This document shows, piece after piece, positions 1 to 10,115 of a stretch of 64,000 nucleotides of DNA. The notes beneath the pieces were generated by a model, which was not told the DNA's origin, did no database searches, and saw only the letters and a list, made by a program, of their open reading frames with translations. The DNA is taken from NCBI RefSeq assembly GCF_001653235.2, contig NC_035796.1:2480001-2544000 (forward strand), read 5' to 3'. The DNA comes from Pochonia chlamydosporia 170. Lineage: Eukaryota; Ascomycota; Sordariomycetes; Hypocreales; Clavicipitaceae. Within the stretch, counting starts at the first letter, position 1, and each line of letters opens with the position of its first letter. A program made the translations under genes and the position numbers.

Positions 1-12
1 CAACAGACTGAG

Positions 13-1884
13 ATGTTGGGGGGTGAGAGTGAACGCACAAACAGACGCGCAGGTGAAGCTATGTGTACCCTCCACTCTCTGGTCTCCGATGAGATGTCAA
101 CCCCTGAGCTGCTGAACGATGGAGAAAGTTACGAGGATGCAGAGTTGTGCTGTCAAATATGCGGCGTCAGCTTCAACATTAGTCGTATTCGGACTGCAAA
201 CGAGCCCGTCTCGTCTGCCTGGTGTGGAAGTGATGACGAAGCATGGGGATACAGCCCGATCCTCGGTTCATATGTCTGCGATTTGCTGGACGATGAAGAC
301 ACCGGCTGTGCTTCATGTCTGGTCGCGGAAAGGGGGGACCTCGGAAGCGATGCGTCAGATTCGGACTTTGTGAATGGCAGTGATGAGATATCAGAGTGTT
401 GTTCTTCTGGAGAGTCAAGTGGAGTTGTGGACGTGGAAGAGGACCAAGAAGCATCAGATATCATCATGTCTGCTCACAACAGCGATGATCAACGCGTGAT
501 TCAGGAATCCGCGGAAGACGAAGAAGCGTACCACCAGTTTATCCAAGTAGTGAAGAACGTCACACTGACTACTCATCACGGTCTTCATCAGCGTTCAACA
601 CTCAAACCAACACCGCGCACAGACTACGAGCATATAGCAAGCACGTCGTGTGTATCGAAACGCGGGTACAACGGCAACAACATATCCGTTGAAGAAATGA
701 GAGCTTGTACAACCGCGCAGTTTCTTATCCCCAGGACGACTATGCTCAATGATAGTGATCCGTATGGTCCGATAGACGATGACACAGCCACCTTCTTCGT
801 CCACGGTCTAACAGATCGTACCACGAGAATTGACGCTCGACACCCTGCGTCTGTGTTTCCACCCAGGTTTGGATGTCGTCGCATGTCCTGGGCAAGAAAT
901 GTTATCTTGCGGCCGTCAACGGCAAATTTAACGGGCATGCCGCTCCATCCTTACTGTTTGGAGGTGTTTAAACGTGCCAGCTTGCACAGATCAGGGCGTG
1001 TAGACTTGGACGGTTTGACGAATTGGTTTCGTTTGGATGCTAATCCGGTTGACTTCTTTTGCGAGTTTCCGCGAGACGAAGCTGTTGGACGGGGTCGTGG
1101 GGGATCGCAATGGCAGCATGTTGCTGGTGATGAGTGGATTGTCGCGAATCCTTGTATTAACCCTACGCTTGATACGTTTCTCGAGTCAGTTTGTACAGAA
1201 GCATCTGAGCATACGGGAGTTAAGAAAGGGAATGGTGGTGGGCGATTGATTAAGGATACAGACCCGTTTGCGAAGCTTCCACTTGAAATCCGGCTTGATG
1301 TACTCATGTATCTTGGGCCAGACGATATTACAAATGTTCGGACAGCAATGCCATCTGTTTGGGATTTGCCGCAGCACTTTTTGCATAAACTGGTCATCCG
1401 AGACTTTCCCTGGTTATGGGAAGCCTGGTGTCCAATTCCATACTCATTCTGGTCTACCACTACCGAAAGAGAGTTTAAGGTGCGCCAGATGAAGTTTGAT
1501 GAGAGACGGCTAGATACTGAAAGGAAAATATCCGTTTTGGAAGATGAGGGACCAAGTGGTGAGTATTCATCTGCTATTGAAGCACTGAGAAATCAGTCCA
1601 GGGAGGAGCCAACGCAGTTGGGTAGCCAACCACTTCGCACGCTTGATATACATAGCACAGATTGGAGTCGTGTGTACGACAGGTTCACCCTAAGTGTGAA
1701 GATTCCCAAAGGCTTGAGGAATCGGTCTCGAATTTGGAAGGACTGCGAGCATATACTAGATAGAATTGAGGCACATAAAGCAAGTGGACGGTTGACGGAG
1801 AGGGAAACTGATGCAGAGGAGGCTTGTGAAGAGTTTTTGGCAAGATATCCGCATTTACGGCTGTCAGTAATACGACCTTGGTAG
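13..1884 (+). CDS. F-box-like domain protein, possibly 5'-partial
   Basis: This is an uninterrupted 623-codon frame. The N-terminal part carries a CxxC pair (ELCCQICGVSF, about residues 45-55) and two later cysteines, followed by an acidic Ser/Asp/Glu-rich stretch. Around residues 420-470 there is a clear F-box-like segment beginning FAKLPLEIRLDVLMYLGPDD, followed by aromatic residues of the LIRDFPWLWEAW type common in fungal F-box proteins. Such proteins are usually substrate adaptors of SCF ubiquitin ligases; that role is inferred from the family and no substrate can be named. The frame has no stop between base 1 and the ATG at 13, so the gene may start outside the window. A second in-frame ATG lies at 61. 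No intron is needed. I am confident it is a gene and moderately confident of the F-box call. Confidence 0.75.
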   Translation: MLGGESERTNRRAGEAMCTLHSLVSDEMSTPELLNDGESYEDAELCCQICGVSFNISRIRTANEPVSSAWCGSDDEAWGYSPILGSYVCDLLDDEDTGCASCLVAERGDLGSDASDSDFVNGSDEISECCSSGESSGVVDVEEDQEASDIIMSAHNSDDQRVIQESAEDEEAYHQFIQVVKNVTLTTHHGLHQRSTLKPTPRTDYEHIASTSCVSKRGYNGNNISVEEMRACTTAQFLIPRTTMLNDSDPYGPIDDDTATFFVHGLTDRTTRIDARHPASVFPPRFGCRRMSWARNVILRPSTANLTGMPLHPYCLEVFKRASLHRSGRVDLDGLTNWFRLDANPVDFFCEFPRDEAVGRGRGGSQWQHVAGDEWIVANPCINPTLDTFLESVCTEASEHTGVKKGNGGGRLIKDTDPFAKLPLEIRLDVLMYLGPDDITNVRTAMPSVWDLPQHFLHKLVIRDFPWLWEAWCPIPYSFWSTTTEREFKVRQMKFDERRLDTERKISVLEDEGPSGEYSSAIEALRNQSREEPTQLGSQPLRTLDIHSTDWSRVYDRFTLSVKIPKGLRNRSRIWKDCEHILDRIEAHKASGRLTERETDAEEACEEFLARYPHLRLSVIRPW

Positions 1885-2094
1885 TTTTTGTGGCGTTTAT
1901 CACGAGTTATGCAACGCCCACAAGCAAGTCACTCAATGGCGGAAGGCGCCTTTAGATTTCTAGCAAGAAGTATTCTGCTATTTGTGGCCCAACACCGACT
2001 TTAGAATACAGATTTATGTATAACTATCATCTACGCCGCGTTGACGACTAGCCAACCCACCCCAGCTCGAGCGTAGTATCTCACTATTTCCGGC

Positions 2095-2646
2095 CTAAGA
2101 ACCATGACCCTTTATTAGCCCTAAGTTATCAAACAAGCCCAAGAGATCGTCTGGGACGTAGGATTCACTAGCGGTATGCGGTGCTGCCGCTGCAATCAGC
2201 TCTTGATAGGCATCCTCAAAGGCAGAGATATTGCTTGAGGTGCGTATGCTGGGTTGTTTGAGAATAAATTCCTCGCAAGATCTCAACCACCCGTCTACCG
2301 AAGCAAGGAAGAGGCTCAAGTGCCCACAATCTAGGCGTAAACCAACGCAATCTCGGGTATTTCGAATAAGCTGAGTGTTGATGACCGAACGCACGGAATC
2401 GAGAGGAGGGGTAGCGTCCGCTATGGCCTTTAGTTTTCGCCGAGCTTCAACAGCTTCCGAGTGTCTAGAAATCTTGGTGCCTAGCTGAACAAGTTTCACA
2501 ATAGCTTCTTCTATATCTTGATACCATGGAGGCAATTCTTGTTTGTGTAGTCTTTGGAGAGGATCGCGAATATTGCCCATGATAGCATCGTTCAATATAG
2601 GCAGAGGCGTCGAATCAGAGTTAGGATCACCGTGTAAAGGAGGCAT
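2095..2646 (-). CDS. Hypothetical alpha-helical protein
   Basis: Not recognised. The preferred start is the ATG at 2646, which gives 183 residues and begins MPPLHGDPNSD. The frame stays open to another ATG at 2853, which would add 70 residues of low-complexity, Arg/Ser/Pro-rich sequence that looks like translated leader. The body appears helical and amphipathic (WYQDIEEAIVKLVQLGTKI, then AVEARRKLKAIADAT), with no signal peptide or membrane segment, and ends in a hydrophobic LLGLFDNLGLI. It resembles the lineage-specific small proteins found in accessory fungal DNA. It lies convergent to the F-box-like gene, 210 bp away. Confidence 0.5.
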   Translation of the reverse strand: MPPLHGDPNSDSTPLPILNDAIMGNIRDPLQRLHKQELPPWYQDIEEAIVKLVQLGTKISRHSEAVEARRKLKAIADATPPLDSVRSVINTQLIRNTRDCVGLRLDCGHLSLFLASVDGWLRSCEEFILKQPSIRTSSNISAFEDAYQELIAAAAPHTASESYVPDDLLGLFDNLGLIKGHGS

Positions 2647-3771
2647 GTTGGGCTGCTGAGACTCTCGAGGCAGTAGCAGTAATAGAGATACTCTTTGAAA
2701 CGTCGACGAGGGTCGAGTCAAAGGAGGATCAAGAACTGAGCTGAATTGAACTGTATTCCACTCGGTTTTACATGCCCTGCTTGTGGGGTTGGGTGAGGGT
2801 CGACACGCTCGAACGTTACACATGTATCTGAGGGTCCCAACAACTTCCCTCATGCCAACAACAGGTGGCTTAGAACTGTGGAGTAGAGGTCTGGTTGGTT
2901 TTGGTATTGTCTTGTAATTTAGCAGGGCGTAGTACTCCGTAGTTGCATGTCCTGGTGGTTTGAGATACTAAGACTACATCAATGTAACAGCTACTGCCCA
3001 GCGAAGGGGTGTTTTTAAACGGTTAGTTTATTGGCTCTATGTCGTGTCTTTCGGCTTCCGGGACTCGCTTTCAGGAACAGACATGTTAGCCGATGCACTA
3101 ACGGCGATAAGGGATCGCCGACAAGGTTAAACGGCCCTCTGCCGATAAACACAAACCCACAAACAGGGTGAGGTGATGTTTCTCCATGTAGTAATGCAGG
3201 CGTTGGACGATCCTGACATCCCGCATTTAGCGCTCTCGGGTTGATGCCCGAATCACACCATGGCCAAACGGCGTTGCCTGACTTAGCTGCAGAGGCCAGT
3301 CACCACACGTCAGAATACACTTCGAGTTCGACAGCGCGGCGCAATGTTGCTACTGGCTAACTTGAGAGAGAAAATACATCCCAGGGTGTGGATTGAGTTG
3401 AAACAACATGGATACCTAGAGTCTCTACAGAAGCACGAGGCAATAATGAATTTGAGAGTGTAGCCGTCTTTGTTTATCGCAATGACTGAGTTTATTACCA
3501 ATAATCTTGACTAATAGCTAGTTAGGAGGATATCGTCCTGCCTCTGCCCCTGAGAATTGGTGCCAATTTCCAGTTGATTTTATCCTCCATGCTCCGAAAT
3601 CAGCGCTAGCATTTGGCATGTAACAAGCCACTTAAAGACTGTCTATCTATTAACACCGTTGACTGAGGTCCAAAAATGGGAAAACTGTTCCGCCACTTCG
3701 TCTCGTCACCTGACAGAGTTCGCCGACAATGAAGCTGAGAAGTTGTCTGCCGTCAGGAGGAATGGCTCAGT
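2647..3771. other. Gene-free stretch
   Basis: No convincing coding region. Only short frames without codon structure are present. It contains one copy of the 9-mer TACTCCGTA at 2933 and the downstream flank of the hydrophobin gene. Confidence 0.5.
2933..2941. repeat. Dispersed 9-mer TACTCCGTA
   Basis: One of three copies in the window, all in gene-free DNA. The reverse complement is TACGGAGTA. Function unknown. Confidence 0.35.
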
Positions 3772-4123
3772 TTAAACCCGAACGCAGTTAAGACCAATGT
3801 TGACCAAGCCGTTCTAACGATTACCAATTAGTCATGAAGTACAAACACCTGATGTGTCTGCCCAACGGATATCTTACCTGAGGAGGAGCCGAGCAGCAAA
3901 AGGTGCTGCTGCTGCAGGTGTCGCCAAGAACGGCAAGATTGCAGAGTAGATTGGTCAGGACGCCCGTCGGGGCGTCGCAACAGACCATATATGGACGGTT
4001 ATTGTTGCAGATATCCGAAATGCCACTGCCATCGTCACCGTCCCAACCGTCGCTCCAGCCGTCGGGGGTGGGAGCAGCCATGGCAGCAGCTGCAAGAGCA
4101 ATGAGAGTGGTAGTAACCTTCAT
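3772..4123 (-). CDS. Small class I-like hydrophobin, secreted
   Basis: Exons are complement(3878..4123) and complement(3772..3813), separated by a 64-bp intron with donor GTAAGA, a GACTAAT branch region and acceptor GTTAG. The product is 95 residues. A signal peptide (MKVTTTLIALAAAAMAA) is followed by a short Gly/Asp/Trp-rich linker and eight cysteines at 39, 48, 49, 61, 70, 76, 77 and 92. The spacing is C-8-CC-11-C-8-C-5-CC-14-C-3. The C5-5-CC step and the tail NGLVNIGLNC are class I-like, but the C3-C4 loop of 11 is far shorter than usual for class I and matches class II. Hydrophobins coat aerial hyphae and spores by self-assembling at air-water interfaces. The last cysteine is found only after splicing; reading through the donor gives a truncated product. 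The chosen start follows from the signal peptide; a longer frame to 4300 is leader sequence. Confidence 0.85.
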
Positions 4124-4248
4124 GTTGATGGTTAAAAGGCTGAAGTATTGTAAGAGTGTAGGCTTTTGGAGAGAAGGTGATAGTTTGATGGTTGCGCTGG
4201 GATGAGTCGATGAGAGAGAATCACGTAGAACCAGGGACAACACCATGG

Positions 4249-4255
4249 TTTTATA
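4249..4255 (-). promoter_or_regulatory. TATA-box-like element of hydrophobin gene
   Basis: TATAAAA on the minus strand, about 125 bp upstream of the hydrophobin start codon. This suits a strongly expressed, regulated surface-protein gene. Confidence 0.5.
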
Positions 4256-7248
4256 TTCGCGAATGAAGCTATAACCCCCAACAATTACCCTTCTCTCCAA
4301 TATCAGATATTCAGCTGTTGAGGAGGCGCGTATCCCGTTGTACAGCTTGATGGACCCTTACTTAGAGTTGGGTATTGCCAAATACGGCGGCCGCGCCATG
4401 TCGTTGGCCCCTGAAAGATCGACATTTGTGTTTCCTGACATCTCGGGCGCAGCCGTGCGTTCCATTCTGTGTCAATTTGCCAAATGAGATCGCCCCTGCA
4501 GCATGCTGGACACCGAAAAGGTCACCATGTTATCACGATACTCGTACTTGACTGACCAGTTGTGGCAGTGCAGCTGTTGTGAAGTGGTTTCCTGTTGAAG
4601 TTGTTGGTGCAGGGAATCCAAAGGATGATTTCGACGCCCGGTATCGCAAAACTGAAACACTCTAACGACGTCACTGAAGCGTGATGGTTTGTCATATTGG
4701 AATAGGAATCTAAAAGAATATGTTACAGTTACTAGGATGCCGAGCACTTGATAGCTGCACTATATGCTGTGTTACCTTGACAAGTACATGCTGGTGCCTG
4801 TCGATCAAAGCCATGACGATATGAAAGTTGAGATTGATTATTTTGCAATAATCAATAGGATTTGAGTTAGTTCACGAAGCTCAAACTATTCTTTTCAAAT
4901 GCCGGGCGAATTGCCAATGCTTGACAGTCCAAGATGACGAGATCTATGTCTCATCCTGTTTCCAGATGCTGAGGCTCACAAACGAGCAGACTACGGGTTA
5001 TGAGGAAGTCGAGCATACCGAATAATTGTTGTACAATTAGACTTGCTACTGAGTTCTCTTTCGTCGTCTCAGTGTATGCACTACACTTCTATGGATGTCG
5101 TATTCAATCACGGCAGATGTCCGAGGTGAGACATTGAGTGAAGAAGGTGTTAATGTAGACAGTATTCACCATCCACAAAAATATAATTCCTCATTTGGGA
5201 CACGCCAAAAGTCCACATTGGCGATGTAATCTGTAATTGAGGTCAGAATGAGAAATCCCGGTTGCCGATCAAAGCATGCAGATCATAAGCCACGTTTACG
5301 CCTCCGGCTCAACAAAGCACCCCTTTTGATCGACGGTCCGCAAACCTCTATTCAGAAACTGCAACACGAAAAATTGTCTCCGGATTCCTCAAAAATTCCT
5401 TTTTCGAATGTTTCTGGTGATGCTATTCTTTCGATTTCGTGGCTTATGGTGGCGCAGACTCATCTCTCGTTCCCGTCAACGTTTTCTCGATCTTCCACGG
5501 GGAATTGGCGTACATCGCAAAACGTTGCATTCAATTTTCAGCATCCCTATAGACCCGTCCTCATTTTGACCCTTGTTGGACGTTCGGCCGAGCTGCAATG
5601 TTTTCGGCCCGAATAACCATGAGCCCGGCCGGACAAAGTCACTGTCCAAACTCAGGCTCGTCATATGTTCGTCACGTCACAGACATAGATCCCGTGCGAA
5701 AGTGTTTCAAAAAGAGTTTTCACTGCTTTCTCGCGGTACCGTTACCATGAGGCAAGAGACCATATTCAATCACAGCCAGTGCAGCTTCATGGCACGTCCA
5801 GGGTAACAAGAATCTTGGCCAAATCGCTACACTAAGAAGTAATACTAGCATTGATCTGTCTAATTCGTGGAATATTGGCTACAGCGTAATAATAGACTTT
5901 GTGAGATGTGGAAGAGTACATCGAGAACGGTATTTGGGTGACTGCAGTAGACGTATTGTTCTAGAAATTCCGACAATATCTCGTTGGTATGAATCGGGCC
6001 TGAGTTGGGTATTCAGAACCCCAAGCTGGATACAAACATAGATTACGATGAGCATTTGGAATTGTCTGGCTCGTTATTGCGCCAAACGAGTTTGACTCAA
6101 ATACCGCAATAATATGATTGTACAGGTAACCCATTAGGCATAATAGTACGTGAGTGTAGGAGGAAGTGTCATGTACTACAGCATATCGGATAACAAACAG
6201 GGCAGAGAGTTCAAGTCTGAGGTGAGATTACCGTGGCTCGAACAATGATTTGGTCGCCAGCAGTCACCATAGTATTCATGAGGAATATTTGTCTGCCGGA
6301 AATGAATCACACACCCACGCGAGGCAAAACCGACCTTTAACTTTGCCGTTCAAGTCATACTCTTCTCTTTCCGGACAGTAGATACGGGGCATTTTCAATA
6401 ATTAAAGAGTGTAATCTGTTACAACTCCTTTACTTAATCCTGATATAAGCATGCTTGTCTAGTTGATATCACCGTCATTCCATATGGACCTGCTCATTCT
6501 ATACGTCCTTTATCTAACACTTTAGTTGTTTGAACTCCTTAGTCTAATACTGTATTAACACTGACGACAAAGAATTTTTCATATTACCTTTTTAATACTT
6601 TTTTTCGCGCCTAAAGGTGTCCTTATCCTAGCCTTTTCTTTGATCCAGGTAGGTCGTGGACGACGGTACAGGGTTGACAGCTCAAACCGAGAACTGATTC
6701 AGTCGCCAACCCGACAAAGTCCGACTAGTTATTTCTGCATTTGGAATATAGAAACCGTTCTAGTTGGCGAGCATAAAATACGAGCCTCCAATTTGTAATT
6801 TTAGTTGCAAACTCGAGGTTGCAGACAATACTGGGTTGCAAGGCTTAAGATGACCCTCTTTGGCCGACGTCTTAAACAAACTTGACTTTTAATCCACAAT
6901 GCATGATGTGACTCGGGCTAGCCACTTTGAGATGGCTTTTCTTACTAATGCTGCAGCCCAGAAACCTCTGCGTCGAGCGTGGGATGCATCTTTCATCGTC
7001 ATTCCTAAAGCGATCCCGGAGCTTTGGCACCAACATTGTCAGCAAACATATTTAATAACACAAGAATTAAACTTGTTGGAACTGGTCGCGAGCCGTGGTA
7101 AAAAGGCTTCGTCGCACACGAAAGACAAGGCTGTCATTGAAGGAGCCAAGAGACTCAACGGCCGCCAATCGGAATTTGCGCAACTCAACACGCGTGTGAC
7201 GAAGCTCCCAATCGGCATTGGCATCTGAGCCAGTAACATATCATCAAA
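4256..7248. other. 3-kb gene-poor interval
   Basis: No frame here has recognisable domains. The longest, 5248-5616 plus (122 codons), is rich in Arg/Ser/Leu without family resemblance. The 109-codon frame at 6899-7228 plus ends just before the GT8 gene and could be leader or spurious. The part around 6400-6620 is AT-rich with T-runs. A 10-bp perfect hairpin lies at 4833-4856. Confidence 0.5.
4833..4856. repeat. Perfect 10-bp inverted repeat, 4-nt loop
   Basis: Arms ATTGATTATT (4833-4842) and AATAATCAAT (4847-4856) enclose TTGC. It lies about 710 bp upstream of the hydrophobin start. It could be a binding site or chance in AT-rich DNA. Confidence 0.5.
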
Positions 7249-8252
7249 ATGACGTCCATACCCGTTAACTCAGACAAAGGTGCGTCACGCGTTAACAAGG
7301 GCTCACGCTCATCCACCATCCGTGAACAACATACTCACTCTCAATAGCCTGGGTTACACTCATAACCAACGACTCCTACCTCCCAGGCCTCCTCACTCTC
7401 AACCACTCACTCCGTGCCGTTAAATCTGCCTATCCGCTGATAGCTCTCTACACTCCGTCTTTCCCAGCCTCCGGTCTCGCCGCTCTCTCACGTCGCGGGA
7501 TCCCGTCTCTGCCAGTCCCATACATTGCACCTAAATCCGGCAAGAAATACGTCCAAGATGCGCGGTTTAACGATTGCTGGACAAAACTCGTCGTATTTTC
7601 ACTCGCCCAGTTCTCACGTGTGGTACAACTCGATTCTGACATGCTCGTTCTCAAAAACATGGACGAGCTAATGGACCTCCCGCTTGATCCCGTCGCTCTC
7701 AGTGAAAGCGGCACCGTCGAGACGAGTAAGCGAGTATTCGCATCCGGACACGCCTGCGTCTGCAACCCGCTCAAGAAATCTCACTACCCGGCGAATTGGG
7801 TCCCCTCGAATTGCGCGTTCACACACCAGCATGACGATCCGGACAGAGCGCAAGTGGAAGGCGCTGATCCGTCAAAGAGCCTGGGCGACTTGAACAGTGG
7901 ACTGCTTGTCGTTAACCCGTCCAAGGTCCTGTTCGATCAGATTATGAAGCATATGGATGCCCATGGGGAAGGCTTCAGCTTTCCAGATCAGGATTTACTA
8001 GCCGATTTGTATAGGGGGCGATGGGTGCCACTGCCGTACATCTACAATGCTCTGAAGACGATGAGGACTGAGGGAGTTCATCACCAGATTTGGAGGGATG
8101 GGGAGGTGAAGAATGTGCATTATATATTGAGCCCGAAGCCGTGGGCGGAATCCAACGGTCATAGTGAGATTAATGGGTGGTGGGTGGATGCCAATGCGCG
8201 GAGGTTGGAGCAGGAGAGGGAAGATGGGATATCAGACGAGGTTTCGGTCTGA
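7249..8252 (+). CDS. Family 8 glycosyltransferase (glycogenin-like fold)
   Basis: Exons are 7249..7279 and 7348..8252, joined across a 68-bp intron (donor GTGCGT, acceptor AATAG). The product is 311 residues. Exon 1 supplies MTSIPVNSDK and the junction restores AWVTLITNDSYLPGLLTLNH, the usual N-terminus of fungal GT8 proteins. The metal-binding DxD motif is D106-S-D108 (VVQLDSDML). Downstream come the family motifs NSGLLVVNP and FPDQDLLADLY, and HYILSPKPW near the end. GT8 enzymes transfer a hexose from a nucleotide sugar with retention of configuration; the acceptor cannot be told from sequence. There is no signal peptide or membrane anchor, so it is probably cytosolic. The upstream 7 kb is gene-poor, so no pathway context is available. 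Confidence 0.85.
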
Positions 8253-8519
8253 GGGAGTATGAAGCACGGTGGTGTTTGGGAAAGCATGGGTGAAGTGGTA
8301 GCGTTTTATCTCATGGTGACAGATGGGCGATGAGCGATCGTGTAGAAGTGCCGGGATGAATGGGAGTGGATATGAACCCATTTCAATGACGAATTTGGAC
8401 ACATCTCAGTCAAAACCACCCAATCGTCGGCGCTTAGTGATCCCATGAACAAGGAGGTAGGTCGGTTTATTTTGGGAGTTTGCATCTGCAAACTAGACTT
8501 TATTACAGTGCTTACACTT

Positions 8520-8902
8520 TTAGATCTTGCGGTTTCTTAACTCTTTTCCACTATCATCTAAGCCTGTAAATATAAGTATTTATCCATATAAATTATAAGA
8601 AGATATTTACCTTTAGATGTCCGGATTAACTCTTCGGCTTGCTCCTTAGCCCAATACCAGGCTAAACAGCGAGACCGTCTATAACAATACAGTTTATACC
8701 GCACGTACTATATCCCTTTAACCTATACTCGGTGGTCCCGTGGTATCTGGGCCACCGCTAGCTTATAGGCCGCGTCGTTATGGGCTTCAAAAAGAGCCAT
8801 AATTAAAGGGTATTCTTGGCCAGGCAGAGTTAGCGTATCACCAGAAACAAGAGTAGTTAATTCGGAGCTATTATCGCTATCTGGTCCTGTAACAGAAGCC
8901 AT
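8520..8902 (-). pseudogene. Stop-interrupted small gene remnant
   Basis: From the ATG at 8902 a 59-codon frame (beginning MASVTGPDSDNSSEL) runs to TAG at 8723-8725. The same frame then continues through a second TAG a few codons later into Trp/Tyr/Arg-rich coding-like sequence (CLAWYWAKEQAEELIR). It meets a good intron (complement 8564-8610, donor GTAAAT, acceptor TTTACAG) and ends at TAA at 8520-8522. Both internal stops would be tryptophan codons after one G-to-A change, the kind of mutation left by repeat-induced point mutation. No family recognised. The AT-rich surroundings support a decayed repeat-associated gene. It could instead be two unrelated short frames. Confidence 0.45.
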
Positions 8903-9094
8903 ATTAGTAGTGGTGATGAAATTGAGATGTTGATAATGGGGATAATCACCTCATTTCCGTATTATAATACTTGTCACGACGAAAAAATGTACTTAAATTG
9001 CCGTCGCAGATAGGTGGCAAAGCAAGTCACTCTTTGTCTCTGTAGCGTCCATAGCCATCTTTAATTTCGGTGCTTTGAGCCACCTAATTTTACC

Positions 9095-9256
9095 CAAGCC
9101 CAGCCCAGCCTAGCCACCCCCTTTGTCGAGGCAGGCCAGCGTCCTCCCCTTCAACAAGGCAGAGGCAGGCTGACAGCAAAAATTAGCTGCCGAGGCAGGC
9201 TAGACACCTAGAATTCGCTGTCGAGGCACGGCTAGGAGAGGCTAGGCACGGGCAGG
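9095..9256. repeat. Degenerate GC-rich GAGGCAGGC repeats
   Basis: Imperfect units built on GTCGAGGCAGGC, GCCGAGGCAGGC and GGCTAGGCACGGGCAGGC occur in an otherwise AT-rich neighbourhood. They directly abut the stop codon of the following minus-strand gene at 9258. The units vary too much for a clean satellite. Confidence 0.4.
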
Positions 9257-9257
9257 C

Positions 9258-10115
9258 TCAGGCAACGGCGGGGCGTTTGTTTTCACTGGTGACTTCTCGC
9301 AAAAAGTCATCAACCTGATCTAATCGCCGCATCCTTTGTTCTTCTTCCGGTGTCTGCTTTGGGGTCTCTGGAGTGATTATGTCTAGTATCTGCAGTTCGC
9401 TTAACTTCTCCAGCTCCATCTTGAGTTGCTTAGCTAGAACTATCCATGCCTGAATGTCAATGTAACGGACGCACTGCTGTCGCTCTATCATCAGCTTCTG
9501 CAACTTAGTTAACGGCATCAACTCTCGGATTATGTGTAGTGCCTCTCCACCAGAGGAAACAGAGATTATTAGACTTCGTATGGATTCAAGGCGTGTTGGA
9601 GAGATTGTTTGAAAGAAACTTGTGCTTGGCCTAGGCGTTGTGACAGAATACTGTATGTAGTTGATAGAATAAAAAATAGGCTCGGCCTCGGCGTGTATCC
9701 TTCGACAGGTTTCAATAATAGAGAGAACCGATAAGTGAGGAGAAGTTCGGTGGCTTGCTGGATACCATTTTAGTTGTACTTTGGGTGACTTGATGCGGAG
9801 AACCTCCTCATAAATTCGAAGTCGAAGCTCAATTGGAAGCCTAAAAAGTATACACTGGGCCTGTTCGTCATATAATGACCCATGATTTTTAAGGAATATT
9901 GGAAATTTGTAGTTGTGACGCCCTGGTTCTGGTAGGACCGTGCGACGCGTATTCTCTCTACCATTTATCTGCAATGCGAACTTGCCACTGCAGTAGAGGC
10001 CTAGAATCGGACGAATAGCCTCATCAGCGTGTTCTTGATGGGACTCTTCGAGTTCCACTATTTCCCAATCACCATCATTGCATTTGTCGATTTTGGACCC
10101 GTGGTTATCGGACAT
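9258..10115 (-). CDS. Fungal F-box-like / DUF7730-type protein
   Basis: An intronless frame of 285 residues. After an acidic N-terminus, residues about 85-110 read ILFRLPIELRLRIYEEVL, the F-box-like motif that opens many fungal DUF7730 and related proteins. It is followed by the companion segment IIETCRRIHAEAEPIFYSINYIQY. A leucine-rich part (MPLTKLQKLMIERQQ) and a charged C-terminal helix (PEEEQRMRRLDQVDDFL) complete it. These proteins form large, poorly characterised families in accessory regions of fungal genomes. A ubiquitin-adaptor role is possible but unproven. The stop codon lies against a small GC-rich repeat. Confidence 0.7.
   Translation of the reverse strand: MSDNHGSKIDKCNDGDWEIVELEESHQEHADEAIRPILGLYCSGKFALQINGRENTRRTVLPEPGRHNYKFPIFLKNHGSLYDEQAQCILFRLPIELRLRIYEEVLRIKSPKVQLKWYPASHRTSPHLSVLSIIETCRRIHAEAEPIFYSINYIQYSVTTPRPSTSFFQTISPTRLESIRSLIISVSSGGEALHIIRELMPLTKLQKLMIERQQCVRYIDIQAWIVLAKQLKMELEKLSELQILDIITPETPKQTPEEEQRMRRLDQVDDFLREVTSENKRPAVA

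Noticed and set aside
5248..5616. 122-codon plus-strand frame
   Set aside because: It has an ATG but no domain or codon structure and lies isolated in AT-rich DNA.
6899..7228. 109-codon frame just upstream of the GT8 gene
   Set aside because: It lies in the probable leader of the GT8 gene and resembles no family. It could be an upstream open reading frame, but nothing supports translation.
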